Positions 1-8,125 of a DNA stretch of 40,371 nucleotides are shown piece by piece. A program made the translations under genes and the position numbers. The stretch's first letter is position 1. Every line of letters begins with the position of its first letter. Location of the stretch: the NCBI GenBank assembly GCA_903887325.1, contig CAISPG010000031.1, forward strand, positions 1 through 40,371, in the 5' to 3' direction. The notes beneath the pieces are model-generated. The model was not told the origin of the DNA and ran no database searches. It was given only the letters and a program-made list of their open reading frames with translations. Origin of the DNA: an uncultured Burkholderiales bacterium. Its GTDB lineage: Bacteria; Pseudomonadota; Gammaproteobacteria; Burkholderiales; Burkholderiaceae_C.

Positions 1-123
1 GAGAAATCGCTTGAAAATGCTCAAAAAGAGAGTGACTTTTCAAACAAATCAATGCGATTTTCACATGGTGATAATTTGTTGCCAGAGATCATTTTTAAAC
101 TGAGTTTTTCAGACAATCCTTAG
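1..123 (+). other. low-GC edge with the tail of an unidentified reading frame
   Basis: Frame 1 is open from the window edge to a TAG at 121-123, giving about 40 residues rich in Lys, Ser, Asn and Phe. I counted 40 G+C in the first 120 bases (33%), against 63% for bases 481-540, so composition changes abruptly near position 120. I recognise no family in the peptide. It may be the end of a horizontally acquired gene, or non-coding DNA that is open by chance. It directly precedes the truncated ATP-grasp gene, so it probably marks the junction that removed that gene's 5' end. Confidence 0.35.
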
Positions 124-142
124 CTTTGAGGGTCAGCATCAG

Positions 143-709
143 ATGCTGGGCATCAATGAAAAAACATTTTTTGATAAACCGTCGTTTGCGATTCGCGGCG
201 GTTGTTTCATGCCGTACAAGAATGAATTCCGGGCTATTCAGGATTATGTTTTTAGCTTGCTGGATGCGGTCGGCTTTGACACTGGCGCAGCGCACACCGA
301 GTTGATCGTGAATGAATCGGGTTTGCACCTGGTCGAAATCAATGCCCGGCTGGTGGGCGCCAAAATCCCGCGCCTCATGGGCCTGGCCTTGCACCGCTCG
401 GTGGCTTCTGATTTGATTGACTTGCATCTGGGCCGATACGCGTTTGCTGATAACGCATCAGCCGATGTTGCAGTCACCCGCTGGATCACCGCAGACCGAC
501 CCGGAGTGCTGGCCCATGTTCACACCCCGCCACAACTTGATGAACGTATCGTTCACGTTGAGATACTCAAGCACGCCGGTGACCACGTGCGCCTTCCCAT
601 GGAAAACGCAGACCGCATCGGTTATGTGATGAGTTGCTCGAATTCCAGAGCCGAGGCTGAAAGCGCAGCGGATCAATTTGTCAGCGAGTCGCACCTGATT
701 TTTGCCTGA
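143..709 (+). CDS. C-terminal fragment of an ATP-grasp ligase
   Basis: The 188 residues match only the end of an ATP-grasp catalytic domain. HTEL (about residue 51) and VEINARLVG (about 64-72) correspond to the late metal/ATP-binding strand-loop of carboxylate-amine ligases; a C-terminal domain of about 100 residues follows. Family members are usually around 400 residues, so the N-terminal and central thirds are missing. The frame is open upstream only to 104, after a TGA at 101-103, and the residues just before the first ATG (ending EGQHQ) still look family-like. The true homology therefore begins near 119-125, where the low-GC DNA ends. It is probably a truncated, possibly non-functional gene. 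The SDR gene starts 39 bases downstream on the same strand. The substrate cannot be inferred. Confidence 0.6.
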   Translation: MLGINEKTFFDKPSFAIRGGCFMPYKNEFRAIQDYVFSLLDAVGFDTGAAHTELIVNESGLHLVEINARLVGAKIPRLMGLALHRSVASDLIDLHLGRYAFADNASADVAVTRWITADRPGVLAHVHTPPQLDERIVHVEILKHAGDHVRLPMENADRIGYVMSCSNSRAEAESAADQFVSESHLIFA

Positions 710-748
710 CAATCTGTGGCTACAGCGTCAGACAAAGGATCAGGCACC

Positions 749-1543
749 ATGTGCGCAGAACAGAAACGGGTTTTCATCATCACCGGCGGCAGCAGCGGCG
801 TAGGCGCGGCCTGTGCCGTGCAACTGGCAGCCGCAGGTCACAGCCTGGTCATCAATTACAACAAGAGCGAAGCCCTGGCCCGCCAGGTCATTGAGGACTG
901 CGAAAAACTCGGCGCCCAAACCCTGCTGGTGCAAGCCGACATGGCGCAGGAAGCAGATTGCGTGCGTTTGGTCGACAAAACCGTCGAGCGTTTCGGCCGC
1001 ATAGACGGGCTGGTGAATTCAGCCGCTGTCACGCAGTTTGTGCCGCTCAACCGATTGGACGACCTCAAGTCCGAGGACTTCTTGCGGATTTATAACGTCA
1101 ATGCCGTCGGCCCTTTTCAAATGATGCGCGCCTGCGAAAAACACATGCCCGACGGCAGCGCCATCGTCAATGTATCTTCCATCGCAGGGCAGATCGGCAG
1201 CGGCAGCTCCATTCCCTACGTCATGTCCAAATCTGCCTTGAACATGCTGACCGTCACCATGGCGCGCGTGCTGGCTCCGCGAATTCGTGTGAACGCGGTG
1301 TTACCAGGTTTTATCGAGGGGCGCTGGATGCGCGAGGGTTTGGGCGACGAGGCCTACGACCGTGTCAAACAACAATATTCGGACAAATCGGCCCTTGGCA
1401 AAGTCACACAGCCTGAACATATTGCAGACGCTGTCGTCTGGCTGCTCAAGCCCGATTCAGTGATGACCGGTCAACATATTGTGGTTGACGGCGGCTTTGT
1501 GTTGGGCAAGTTGCCCATGATGGCGCGTTTACAAGATCAGTAA
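749..1543 (+). CDS. SDR family NAD(P)-dependent oxidoreductase
   Basis: Classical short-chain dehydrogenase/reductase of 264 residues. It has the nucleotide-binding TGGSSGVG at about residues 12-19, an NSA variant of the NNAG motif near 90, Ser143/144, and the catalytic Tyr157-x3-Lys161 (YVMSK). It ends in the usual C-terminal VVDGG segment. A 3-oxoacyl-reductase or alcohol dehydrogenase role is likely, but the substrate is not evident. I chose the ATG at 749 because AAAGGA lies about 9 bases upstream; a GTG at 716 would add 11 residues but lacks such a site. It follows the ATP-grasp fragment by 39 bases and may share its transcript. It converges with the small minus-strand gene ending at 1556. 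Confidence 0.85.
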   Translation: MCAEQKRVFIITGGSSGVGAACAVQLAAAGHSLVINYNKSEALARQVIEDCEKLGAQTLLVQADMAQEADCVRLVDKTVERFGRIDGLVNSAAVTQFVPLNRLDDLKSEDFLRIYNVNAVGPFQMMRACEKHMPDGSAIVNVSSIAGQIGSGSSIPYVMSKSALNMLTVTMARVLAPRIRVNAVLPGFIEGRWMREGLGDEAYDRVKQQYSDKSALGKVTQPEHIADAVVWLLKPDSVMTGQHIVVDGGFVLGKLPMMARLQDQ

Positions 1544-1555
1544 GCCGGGCAGACC

Positions 1556-1699
1556 TCAAGCTTTGACGTCAACCCGGTGAGGGACCGGCGCTTTGACCGG
1601 TTCGGCTTTTTGCTGTGGCTGCTCGGCGGCTTTGACTGGCCGGGCCTGAGGTTTAGGCGGCGGGGCGGTTTCTCTGGGACTGGATCCGTTCACTCTCAT
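1556..1699 (-). CDS. 47-residue Pro/Ala/Lys-rich small protein
   Basis: A short minus-strand frame starts with ATG at 1699 and stops with TGA at 1556-1558. The peptide is dominated by Pro, Ala, Lys, Gln and Arg (PPPKPQARPVK-type tracts), has no hydrophobic segment and is very basic, so it is predicted to be disordered. A GGAGAG Shine-Dalgarno sits 7 bases before the ATG. The start is 34 bases after the stop of the small membrane protein gene at 1734, so the two probably form a bicistronic unit. I recognise no family. The case for translation rests on the ribosome site, the position and the composition. Confidence 0.45.
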   Translation of the reverse strand: MRVNGSSPRETAPPPKPQARPVKAAEQPQQKAEPVKAPVPHRVDVKA

Positions 1700-1733
1700 G
1701 GCATCGCTCTCCGGGTTGACAACTTGTTATGAA

Positions 1734-2000
1734 TCATTCAGGCAGCCGGGGATTTTTGCCAGTCACCTCGCGAACTTCTGCCTCTATCACATCACCTCGA
1801 TCATAGCTTTGTTGCGCGGGCCGCTTGGCCAGGTCTTTGTAGCGTTGAACCGCATTGATCATCACCACAAAATCCGGTTTTCTGCCGGTGACCAGCCAGC
1901 GCAGGCAGGACAATAGCAGCATAAGCGCAGCCAGAGCCAGGAACAGCAGCAGCACCACGCCCGCCAGCAGTAAAAACAGTAAACGCATCAGCCATTTCAT
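1734..2000 (-). CDS. small single-pass membrane protein, unknown function
   Basis: An 88-residue protein opens with a long hydrophobic stretch (about residues 5-30, nearly all Leu, Ala, Val, Met). A hydrophilic, mostly charged tail of about 55 residues follows, containing VMINAVQRYKDLAKR and a Tyr-Asp-Arg-Gly-Asp segment. It is probably an inner-membrane anchor with a cytoplasmic tail. I chose the ATG at 2000 because AGTAGGG lies just upstream; longer versions add 17 residues without a ribosome site. The start codon and the ribosome site lie inside the inverted repeat at 1998-2019. It is divergent from the epimerase gene at 2127 and precedes the small Pro-rich gene. Function unknown. Confidence 0.6.
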   Translation of the reverse strand: MKWLMRLLFLLLAGVVLLLFLALAALMLLLSCLRWLVTGRKPDFVVMINAVQRYKDLAKRPAQQSYDRGDVIEAEVREVTGKNPRLPE

Positions 2001-2019
2001 GACCCTACTGTAGGTCATG
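1998..2019 (-). promoter_or_regulatory. inverted repeat over a start codon and ribosome site
   Basis: The arms CATGACC and GGTCATG are exact complements separated by 8 bases, and the centre is itself nearly self-complementary with one extra base. In the transcript of the small membrane gene the stem would pair the AUG with the region upstream and bury the AGUAGGG ribosome site. It could be a translational hairpin or a DNA operator in the divergent promoter region 2001-2126. Confidence 0.35.
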
Positions 2020-2126
2020 TAGAAAGCCGTACAAAGCAAGCGGGTTGCCAAAAGATTGAACGTATGATGGATTCAGTTAGGCGTTGACCAGCCCTGATCA
2101 CCCGCCCTGTACCTTTGGAGCCCCAC

Positions 2127-3098
2127 ATGTTTGAATATTTCCCTGTCTCTGCCAATGAATTTGACGGACCTGTGCTGGTCACCGGCGCGGGTGGCTGCAT
2201 TGGCAGTTGGACGCTGGCCTTGCTGGAGCGCGCCGGTGTCACCGTGCACGCATTTGATGTGCAAATCGATCAGCGGCGTCCATCGCTGCTGATGAATGAA
2301 GCCGCGCTCAAGCGCATCACCTGGCACGCCGGTGACATTGCGGATACAAAAGCGGTCAAAGACGTGGTGGCCAAAACCGGCGCGCGCGCCATCATTCATC
2401 TGGCGGCTTTGCAGGTGCCGTTTTGCCGCGCCGACCCGGTAGCCGGTGCGCTGGTGAATGTGGTCGGTACCGTGAATGTGTTTGAAGCCGCCAAGGCCAG
2501 CAAGGTGGAAAGAATCACTTACGCCAGCTCGGTGGCGGCTTACGGCGCACTAGACAACGGCGGTGCCATGTCCACGCTTTACGGCGCTTACAAATACTGC
2601 AACGAACAAACCGCCAAGGTGTATTCTGAGGAAGACGGCTTGCACAGTGTCGGCATACGCCCCGGTGTGGTCTATGGTGTGGCGCGTGACCAGGGCATGA
2701 CCTCCAAAACCACGGTGGCTATTTTGGCCGCTGCCGCCGGTCAACCCTACACCATTCCGTTCAGCGGCGATGTGTCCTGGCTGTTTGCCGGTGAAGTGGC
2801 CAGTGCCTTCATCCGCAGTGTCGCCAAGGTGCGCACAGGCGCGCCGGTGTTTGACCTCAACGGCAAACTTGCCAGCGTGGAAGAGGGCATGCACATGCTC
2901 AAAGCGCTTGCACCTGATGCGCATATATCGATCAGCGGAAAACCGCTGGCTTTCCCCATGGGCCACTCTGACGAACCCCTGAAAGCCTATATCGGCGACT
3001 ACGGTCAGATTCCCTTGCAAGCCGGTATTCAAGCCACGTATGAAAGCTTCCGGCAATTGCTCAAAAACAAGCAAATCGACGCCAAACAGATTCAGTGA
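2127..3098 (+). CDS. NAD-dependent epimerase/dehydratase family protein
   Basis: Extended-SDR protein of 323 residues. The Rossmann motif TGAGGCIG lies at 19-26. An ASS element near 133-135 and Tyr152-x3-Lys156 (YGAYK) form the catalytic set. DVQ near 45 may contact the NAD ribose. These enzymes act on nucleotide sugars, steroids or other hydroxy/keto compounds; the substrate cannot be told here. The ATG at 2127 is preceded by TTGGAG with 6-7 bases of spacing; a TTG at 2115 would add four residues. The Baeyer-Villiger monooxygenase follows 41 bases later on the same strand, so a shared pathway (alcohol to ketone to ester or lactone) is possible but inferred only from the neighbourhood. Confidence 0.8.
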   Translation: MFEYFPVSANEFDGPVLVTGAGGCIGSWTLALLERAGVTVHAFDVQIDQRRPSLLMNEAALKRITWHAGDIADTKAVKDVVAKTGARAIIHLAALQVPFCRADPVAGALVNVVGTVNVFEAAKASKVERITYASSVAAYGALDNGGAMSTLYGAYKYCNEQTAKVYSEEDGLHSVGIRPGVVYGVARDQGMTSKTTVAILAAAAGQPYTIPFSGDVSWLFAGEVASAFIRSVAKVRTGAPVFDLNGKLASVEEGMHMLKALAPDAHISISGKPLAFPMGHSDEPLKAYIGDYGQIPLQAGIQATYESFRQLLKNKQIDAKQIQ

Positions 3099-3139
3099 AC
3101 AAGGCTTGTGTGGCGGTTTGATGCGATAGGATCAGGCGC

Positions 3140-4759
3140 ATGAAAGACACACTGCCAACCGCGCGTCACTTGGACGCCATCATCGTCGGTGCCGGCTTGT
3201 CCGGCATGTACCAATTGCACAGCTTGCGCGACAAACTGGGCATGCATGTCAAAGTGATAGAAGCCGCAGCCGGTGTCGGCGGTACTTGGCACCACAACCG
3301 CTACCCCGGTGCGCGCTGCGACTCCGAGAGTCACTCGTACATGTTTTATTTTTCGCCCGAACTCGTGCAGTCCTGGGAATGGTCGGAACGTTACCCGCAG
3401 CAGCCGGAAATTCAGCGGTACATGGATCACGTGGCTGATTTTTTGAAGTTGCGCCAAGACATTATGTTCAATACCCGGGTCAATTCAGCCGACTATGACG
3501 AAGCAGCCAATCTGTGGCGGGTGCATACCTCGGACGGTCAGCATTGGAGCGCCACCTACTTGATCACAGCTGTCGGTTGTTTATCTAGCGCTAACGTGCC
3601 GGCTATCGTTGGCCTGGACAGTTTCAAAGGCCAATGGGTGCACACCAACGCTTGGCCTTTGGAAGGCATTGACCTCAAAGGTAAGCGCGTCGGCGTGGTC
3701 GGAACCGGCTCCACCGGCATTCAAGCGATTCCCGTGATCGCCGAACAAGCCGGTCATTTGACCGTCTTTCAGCGCACCGCCAACTACAGCATTCCGGCCA
3801 GAAACGCGCCGCTCAGCGATGACTTCAAACACTACGTCAAAACGAACGCAGAAGACATCCGTCAGTTGATGAATGAAACAACCAACGGGCATTGCTTTCG
3901 CATAGACCCGCGCTCGGCGCTCGAGGTCAGCGAGCAAGAACGCACGTCTGTGTATGAAGCCGCCTGGGCCAAAGGCGGCTTGCAGTTTCGTGCCACTTTC
4001 GGCGATTTGCTGAAAGATAAAAAAGCCAATGACACGGCTGCTGAATTTATCAAAACCAAAATCAGGCAAGTGGTGCAAGACCCTGAAAAAGCCGCCTTGC
4101 TCTCTGACATAGACCATCCGTTCGCTGCAAAGCGCCCGCCCATAGACAGCCATTATTTCGAGACCTTTAACCGAGACAACGTCAGCCTGGTCGATATACG
4201 CAGCCATCCCATAGAACGCATCACACCCGCAGGCATCAAGACCTCAAATGCAGAGTACGAGCTGGACGTGATTGTGTTTGCCACCGGTTTTGACGCCATG
4301 ACCGGCAGTTTGTTGCGCATGAATATTTCTGGCCGCCAAGGCTTGCGATTGAAAGACGCCTGGGCGGCGGGGCCGCGCACTTACCTGGGTTTGCAAATCC
4401 CGAAGTTTCCCAATCTGTTCACCATCACCGGGCCGGGCAGCCCGTCGGTGCTGTGCAATCTGCCGCCGCAAATCGAACAACACGTCAACTGGATCACCGC
4501 TTGTATCGCCTATATGCGCGACAACGGCATCTCACAGATTGAAGCCGATGAACAAGCCAGCGACGACTGGGTGCAACAGGTGAACGATGCGGCCAATGCC
4601 ACCTTGTTGCCGCAGGCGCACCACAGCTGGTACCTGGGCGCCAACGTGCCGGGCAAGCCGCGTGTGTTCATGCCGTATGCCGGCGGGTTTGCGCGTTACA
4701 CAGGTATTTGTGACGAAGTAGCCGCCAGCAAATACCGGGGCTTTCATTTGCACAGCTGA
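3140..4759 (+). CDS. FAD-dependent Baeyer-Villiger monooxygenase
   Basis: A 539-residue class B flavoprotein monooxygenase, matching the roughly 540 residues of cyclohexanone monooxygenases. GAGLSG at 17-22 binds FAD, GTGSTG at 188-193 binds NADPH, and between them FKGQWVHTNAWP at 162-173 fits the Baeyer-Villiger fingerprint FxGxxxHxxxWP exactly. A late VFATGFDAMTG segment is also typical. Such enzymes insert an oxygen next to a ketone using NADPH and O2, giving esters or lactones. The ATG at 3140 has AGGATCAGG upstream. It follows the epimerase gene and converges with livF, with only 16 bases between them and no clear terminator. The substrate is unknown; a cyclic or long-chain ketone is the family norm. 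Confidence 0.9.
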   Translation: MKDTLPTARHLDAIIVGAGLSGMYQLHSLRDKLGMHVKVIEAAAGVGGTWHHNRYPGARCDSESHSYMFYFSPELVQSWEWSERYPQQPEIQRYMDHVADFLKLRQDIMFNTRVNSADYDEAANLWRVHTSDGQHWSATYLITAVGCLSSANVPAIVGLDSFKGQWVHTNAWPLEGIDLKGKRVGVVGTGSTGIQAIPVIAEQAGHLTVFQRTANYSIPARNAPLSDDFKHYVKTNAEDIRQLMNETTNGHCFRIDPRSALEVSEQERTSVYEAAWAKGGLQFRATFGDLLKDKKANDTAAEFIKTKIRQVVQDPEKAALLSDIDHPFAAKRPPIDSHYFETFNRDNVSLVDIRSHPIERITPAGIKTSNAEYELDVIVFATGFDAMTGSLLRMNISGRQGLRLKDAWAAGPRTYLGLQIPKFPNLFTITGPGSPSVLCNLPPQIEQHVNWITACIAYMRDNGISQIEADEQASDDWVQQVNDAANATLLPQAHHSWYLGANVPGKPRVFMPYAGGFARYTGICDEVAASKYRGFHLHS

Positions 4760-4775
4760 TTCGCTGTGCCCGGTT

Positions 4776-5486
4776 TCAGACCGACAAATAACGCTGCTTG
4801 ATCTGCGCGTCGGCGTTCAGCTCGGCGATGCTGCCGGTGAATACATCGAGGCCTTTGTCTATGACCACGGCACGGTCGGCCAGTCCCAGACAGAAATGCA
4901 GATTTTGCTCGGCCAGCACAATGCTGGTACCGGTTTGCTTCAAGGCTTGAATCAGTTCACCTATTTTTTGCACCATGATGGGTGCCAGGCCTTCGCTGGG
5001 CTCGTCCAGCAGCAACAACCGGGGGTTGCCCATCAGCGCGCGTCCAACCGTCAGCATTTGCTGTTCACCGCCGGATAGCAGACCACCCGAGCGGTGGCGC
5101 AATGGTTTGAGCAGCGGCAGCATGTCGTAGACGCGCTCCATGGGCCAATCGTCTTCGCCGCCGGGGCCGCGTTTGGAGGCAATGTCCAGGTTGTCCTCGA
5201 CACTGAGCTCAGAAAAAATCTGTCTGTCCTCGGGCACGTAAGCCAGACCGGCGCGCGCGATCACATGGGCTTGCCTGCCCAGGATGGACTCGCCTTGAAA
5301 CATCACCGAGCCGCTGCGCGCAGAAATAGCGCCGGCAATCGCTTTCATGGTGGTGCTTTTGCCGGCCCCGTTGCGGCCCAGCAAGGCCAGCGTTTCACCC
5401 TGGCGCAGCGTCAGGTTCAGGCCGAACAAAACCTGGCTGGTGTCGTACAGCACTTCCAGATGTTGCACTTGCAGCAGATCACTCAC
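4776..5486 (-). CDS. livF: branched-chain-type ABC transporter ATP-binding protein LivF
   Basis: ATPase of 236 residues from a GTG start. Walker A is GRNGAGKS (37-44), the signature LSGGEQQ (137-143) and Walker B LLLLDEP (157-163); the SEGLAP following Walker B is characteristic of LivF. It powers the LivHM channel from the cytoplasmic face together with LivG. I prefer the GTG at 5486 because AGGAGAG sits about 5 bases upstream; the ATG at 5504 lies before that ribosome site. The start overlaps the livG stop by 8 bases, indicating translational coupling. Last gene of a livKHMGF run; substrates in this family include branched amino acids, amides, urea and aromatic acids. Confidence 0.9.
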   Translation of the reverse strand: MSDLLQVQHLEVLYDTSQVLFGLNLTLRQGETLALLGRNGAGKSTTMKAIAGAISARSGSVMFQGESILGRQAHVIARAGLAYVPEDRQIFSELSVEDNLDIASKRGPGGEDDWPMERVYDMLPLLKPLRHRSGGLLSGGEQQMLTVGRALMGNPRLLLLDEPSEGLAPIMVQKIGELIQALKQTGTSIVLAEQNLHFCLGLADRAVVIDKGLDVFTGSIAELNADAQIKQRYLSV

Positions 5487-6234
5487 CGGCTCTCTCCTGT
5501 GCATGGCCTAAGTAGGCTTCGATCACGCGCGGATTGGCGCGGATTTCCTCGGCGTTGCCCTGGGCCAGCAGTTTGCCGTAGGACAACACATGGATGTATT
5601 GCGCCACCCGGAAAACAATGTCCATGTCGTGTTCAATCAGCACAATGGTCAAGCCCCCTTTGCGCCAGAGTTGCTGAACCGTGTCCATCATCTGGCTGCG
5701 TTCATCCGGGCCCATGCCGGCCACCGGTTCGTCCAGCAACAACACCTTGGGGCGCATCACCAAAGCCAGCGCCATGTCCAGCAGCTTTTGATCGCCATGC
5801 GACAAATTGCCGCTGACAGTATCCGCCTTGCTCTGCAAGCCGAGTTGCTCCATGACTTCGTGCGCCCTGTCGCGTGTGGCCGGCAGCGGAAAGCTGCCAT
5901 GCATTTGCGCTGAATGGCCAAACGCGGATTGCAACGCGGCGCGCAGCGATTCCTCGACCGTTAGGCTTTTGAACAACTTAGCGACTTGAAACGCGCGGCC
6001 TATGCCTTTGTGAACAATGGCGTTGCGCGACAAGCCGACCATGTTTTCGCCGTCCAGCAGAATCTGTCCGCTGTCGGGTTGCAAACCGCCGGAAATCAAA
6101 TTGAAAAACGTGGTTTTACCGGCACCATTGGGGCCGATGACGGCGCTCAGCGAGCCTTCAGGGAATTCCATGGACACGTCCGAGATGGCGCTGACGCCGC
6201 CGAAGGATTTGTAGAGTTTGTCTATGCACAACAT
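5479..6234 (-). CDS. livG: branched-chain-type ABC transporter ATP-binding protein LivG
   Basis: ATPase of 251 residues with Walker A GPNGAGKT (34-41), signature LSHGDQK (144-150) and Walker B LLLDEP (165-170). The AGMGPDE after Walker B, the insertion between Walker A and signature, and the C-terminal IEAYLG segment are typical of LivG. It pairs with LivF to energise import. The ATG at 6234 shares its A with the livM stop (TGATG), so the genes are translationally coupled; an upstream alternative start would only lengthen the N-terminus into livM. Confidence 0.92.
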   Translation of the reverse strand: MLCIDKLYKSFGGVSAISDVSMEFPEGSLSAVIGPNGAGKTTFFNLISGGLQPDSGQILLDGENMVGLSRNAIVHKGIGRAFQVAKLFKSLTVEESLRAALQSAFGHSAQMHGSFPLPATRDRAHEVMEQLGLQSKADTVSGNLSHGDQKLLDMALALVMRPKVLLLDEPVAGMGPDERSQMMDTVQQLWRKGGLTIVLIEHDMDIVFRVAQYIHVLSYGKLLAQGNAEEIRANPRVIEAYLGHAQERAGE

Positions 6235-7208
6235 CAGCGGCCGCCTTCTTTGGTAGCGGGTAGCCACTTGCGCCAGCCTTTGAACACATCGGTGATGCCG
6301 CGCTGAAAACCCAGCGTGAACAGCAGAATCACCAGACCCAGGGCCAGACCGTGGTATTGGGTGTTGCGGGTGATGGTGTCATTGAACATTTGCAGCAGCG
6401 CCGCGCCCAGCACCGGCCCGGTGAAGACTTGGGTGCCGCCCATCATGATCATGAACACTGCTTCGCCGGACATGGTCCAGTAGCTGAAATCAGGGAAGGC
6501 ACCGGACACAAACAAGGCCATGATGACGCCGCCGACCCCGGCAAACATGCCGGCCAGGATGAAGGCGTACAAACGCACACGCCACACGTTGATACCTAGA
6601 AAAGCGGCGCGGTCTTCGTTGTCACGCAGCATGCGCAAGGTGTAGCCGAAGGGCGACTGCATCAGCAAGCGCATGGCCAGCAGACAGGCCACTGCCAGCA
6701 CGCAAGAGAACATATACACATGTTGGGTTTGGGTTAAATCGATGCCGATGAACACGGGGCGCGGGATGCCGCCGGTCAGGCCTTGATCGCCGCCGGTCAA
6801 ACCCGTCCAAGTGATGATGATGCTGTGCAGCAGCATTTGAAAAGCCAGCGTCAGAAAAGAAAAGTAAATGCCTTTGAGTCGCACGCAAATCGCACCAATG
6901 ACCGCGGCTAGTAGGGCGCAAAACACCACCGCCGTCAACAATGCCACCGGTACAGACACCGCTGCTTTTTGCAGCATCAAAGAGAAAGCATAGGCACCGC
7001 TGCCGAAAAACATGGCGTGACCAAAGGACACCATACCGCCGTAGCCGACCAGCATATTGAGCGAGGTGGCCAGCAGTCCGACGGCACACAAGCGGATGAT
7101 GAAATCGACAACCACGCGCGAAGGGTCTAGCAAAGGCAAGGCCAGCAGCAGCAACAGCGCAAGCGTCGCCCAGACACTGTCTTTTTGCCAGCGTTTGAGC
7201 CCGCTCAT
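6234..7208 (-). CDS. livM: branched-chain-type ABC transporter permease LivM
   Basis: Integral membrane protein of 324 residues with many hydrophobic segments, beginning with a Leu-rich helix near 14-28. The family element NMLVGYGGMVSFGHAMFFGSGAY (about 51-73) and a later GLTGGDQGLTG loop identify a LivM-type permease. It forms the channel with LivH. Its start overlaps the livH stop by four bases (ATGA), and its stop overlaps the livG start. The family transports branched-chain amino acids, amides and related small acids; the actual substrate is open. Confidence 0.9.
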   Translation of the reverse strand: MSGLKRWQKDSVWATLALLLLLALPLLDPSRVVVDFIIRLCAVGLLATSLNMLVGYGGMVSFGHAMFFGSGAYAFSLMLQKAAVSVPVALLTAVVFCALLAAVIGAICVRLKGIYFSFLTLAFQMLLHSIIITWTGLTGGDQGLTGGIPRPVFIGIDLTQTQHVYMFSCVLAVACLLAMRLLMQSPFGYTLRMLRDNEDRAAFLGINVWRVRLYAFILAGMFAGVGGVIMALFVSGAFPDFSYWTMSGEAVFMIMMGGTQVFTGPVLGAALLQMFNDTITRNTQYHGLALGLVILLFTLGFQRGITDVFKGWRKWLPATKEGGR

Positions 7209-8107
7209 GACTGGCCCTTGCCCATCAATCCGCTGGGTTTGTAGACCAGAATCAAGCCCATGGCCAGAAACATGATGCCTTCGACAAACAGCGGAAAGCC
7301 TATGGAGCCGAAAGAGCGGATCAGGCCTATCAGCAAAGCACCCAGCAAAGCGCCGCTGACCGAGCCCATGCCGCCTATGACGGTGACGATGAAAGATTCA
7401 ATGAGTATGGAAAAACCCATGCCGGGAGACATGGAGCGCACCGGCGCGGCCAGGCCGCCTGCCAGTCCGGCCAACAAACCGCCGAAGGCAAACACCGAGG
7501 CGTAAATCAGGCGGGTGTTCAAACCTAAGGCGGAGGTCATGCCGGGGTTTTGCGCCGCTGCGCGGATGATTTTGCCGGCGCGTGTGCGGGTCAGGGTGAA
7601 CCACAGCAAACCGGCGATCAACCCGGCAGCTGCCATCAAATACACATAAAACACAGGCACCACGCCGCCGCCTATGAACAAAGGCGCTTGCTGGAAGGCT
7701 TTGGGCATGCCCATGGACTGGAACTCGGCGCCCCAGACGATTATCACCACATCGTCCAATATCAAAATAAAAGCGTAACAAACCAGCAGTTGCAACAGCA
7801 CGTCTGACTTGTAAACCCGGCGCATGAAGAAACGTTCAAACACCAGCGCAAACAGGCCTACGCCCAAACCCGCGGCCACCGCCGCCAGCGCATAGCTGTC
7901 AGTGAAGCGGTAGGCCGACAGCGCCACATAAGCGCCGAGCATGTAAAACGAGCCGTGGGCGAAATTGATGACACCTAGCACGCCGAAGATCAGCGTCAAA
8001 CCGGCGGCCACCAGAAACAGCAGCGCACCGACGATCAAACCGGTGCTGGTCTGGGTCACGATGCATGACATTGAGCCCAGGCATTCAAACAAGGCATTGA
8101 GATCCAT
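7205..8107 (-). CDS. livH: branched-chain-type ABC transporter permease LivH
   Basis: Inner-membrane permease of 300 residues, polytopic, with the LivH hallmark LTLIFGVLGVINFAHG at about 39-54 and a C-terminal cluster of Gly-rich helices. It dimerises with LivM to form the transport channel. It begins 18 bases after the livK stop and overlaps livM by ATGA, so it is part of one polycistronic message. The N-terminus before the first helix is longer than usual and contains two cysteines (ECLGSMSC), which may simply reflect start choice; no better ribosome site was evident. Confidence 0.9.
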   Translation of the reverse strand: MDLNALFECLGSMSCIVTQTSTGLIVGALLFLVAAGLTLIFGVLGVINFAHGSFYMLGAYVALSAYRFTDSYALAAVAAGLGVGLFALVFERFFMRRVYKSDVLLQLLVCYAFILILDDVVIIVWGAEFQSMGMPKAFQQAPLFIGGGVVPVFYVYLMAAAGLIAGLLWFTLTRTRAGKIIRAAAQNPGMTSALGLNTRLIYASVFAFGGLLAGLAGGLAAPVRSMSPGMGFSILIESFIVTVIGGMGSVSGALLGALLIGLIRSFGSIGFPLFVEGIMFLAMGLILVYKPSGLMGKGQS

Positions 8108-8125
8108 CAGAAGCTGTCAGTGGTT

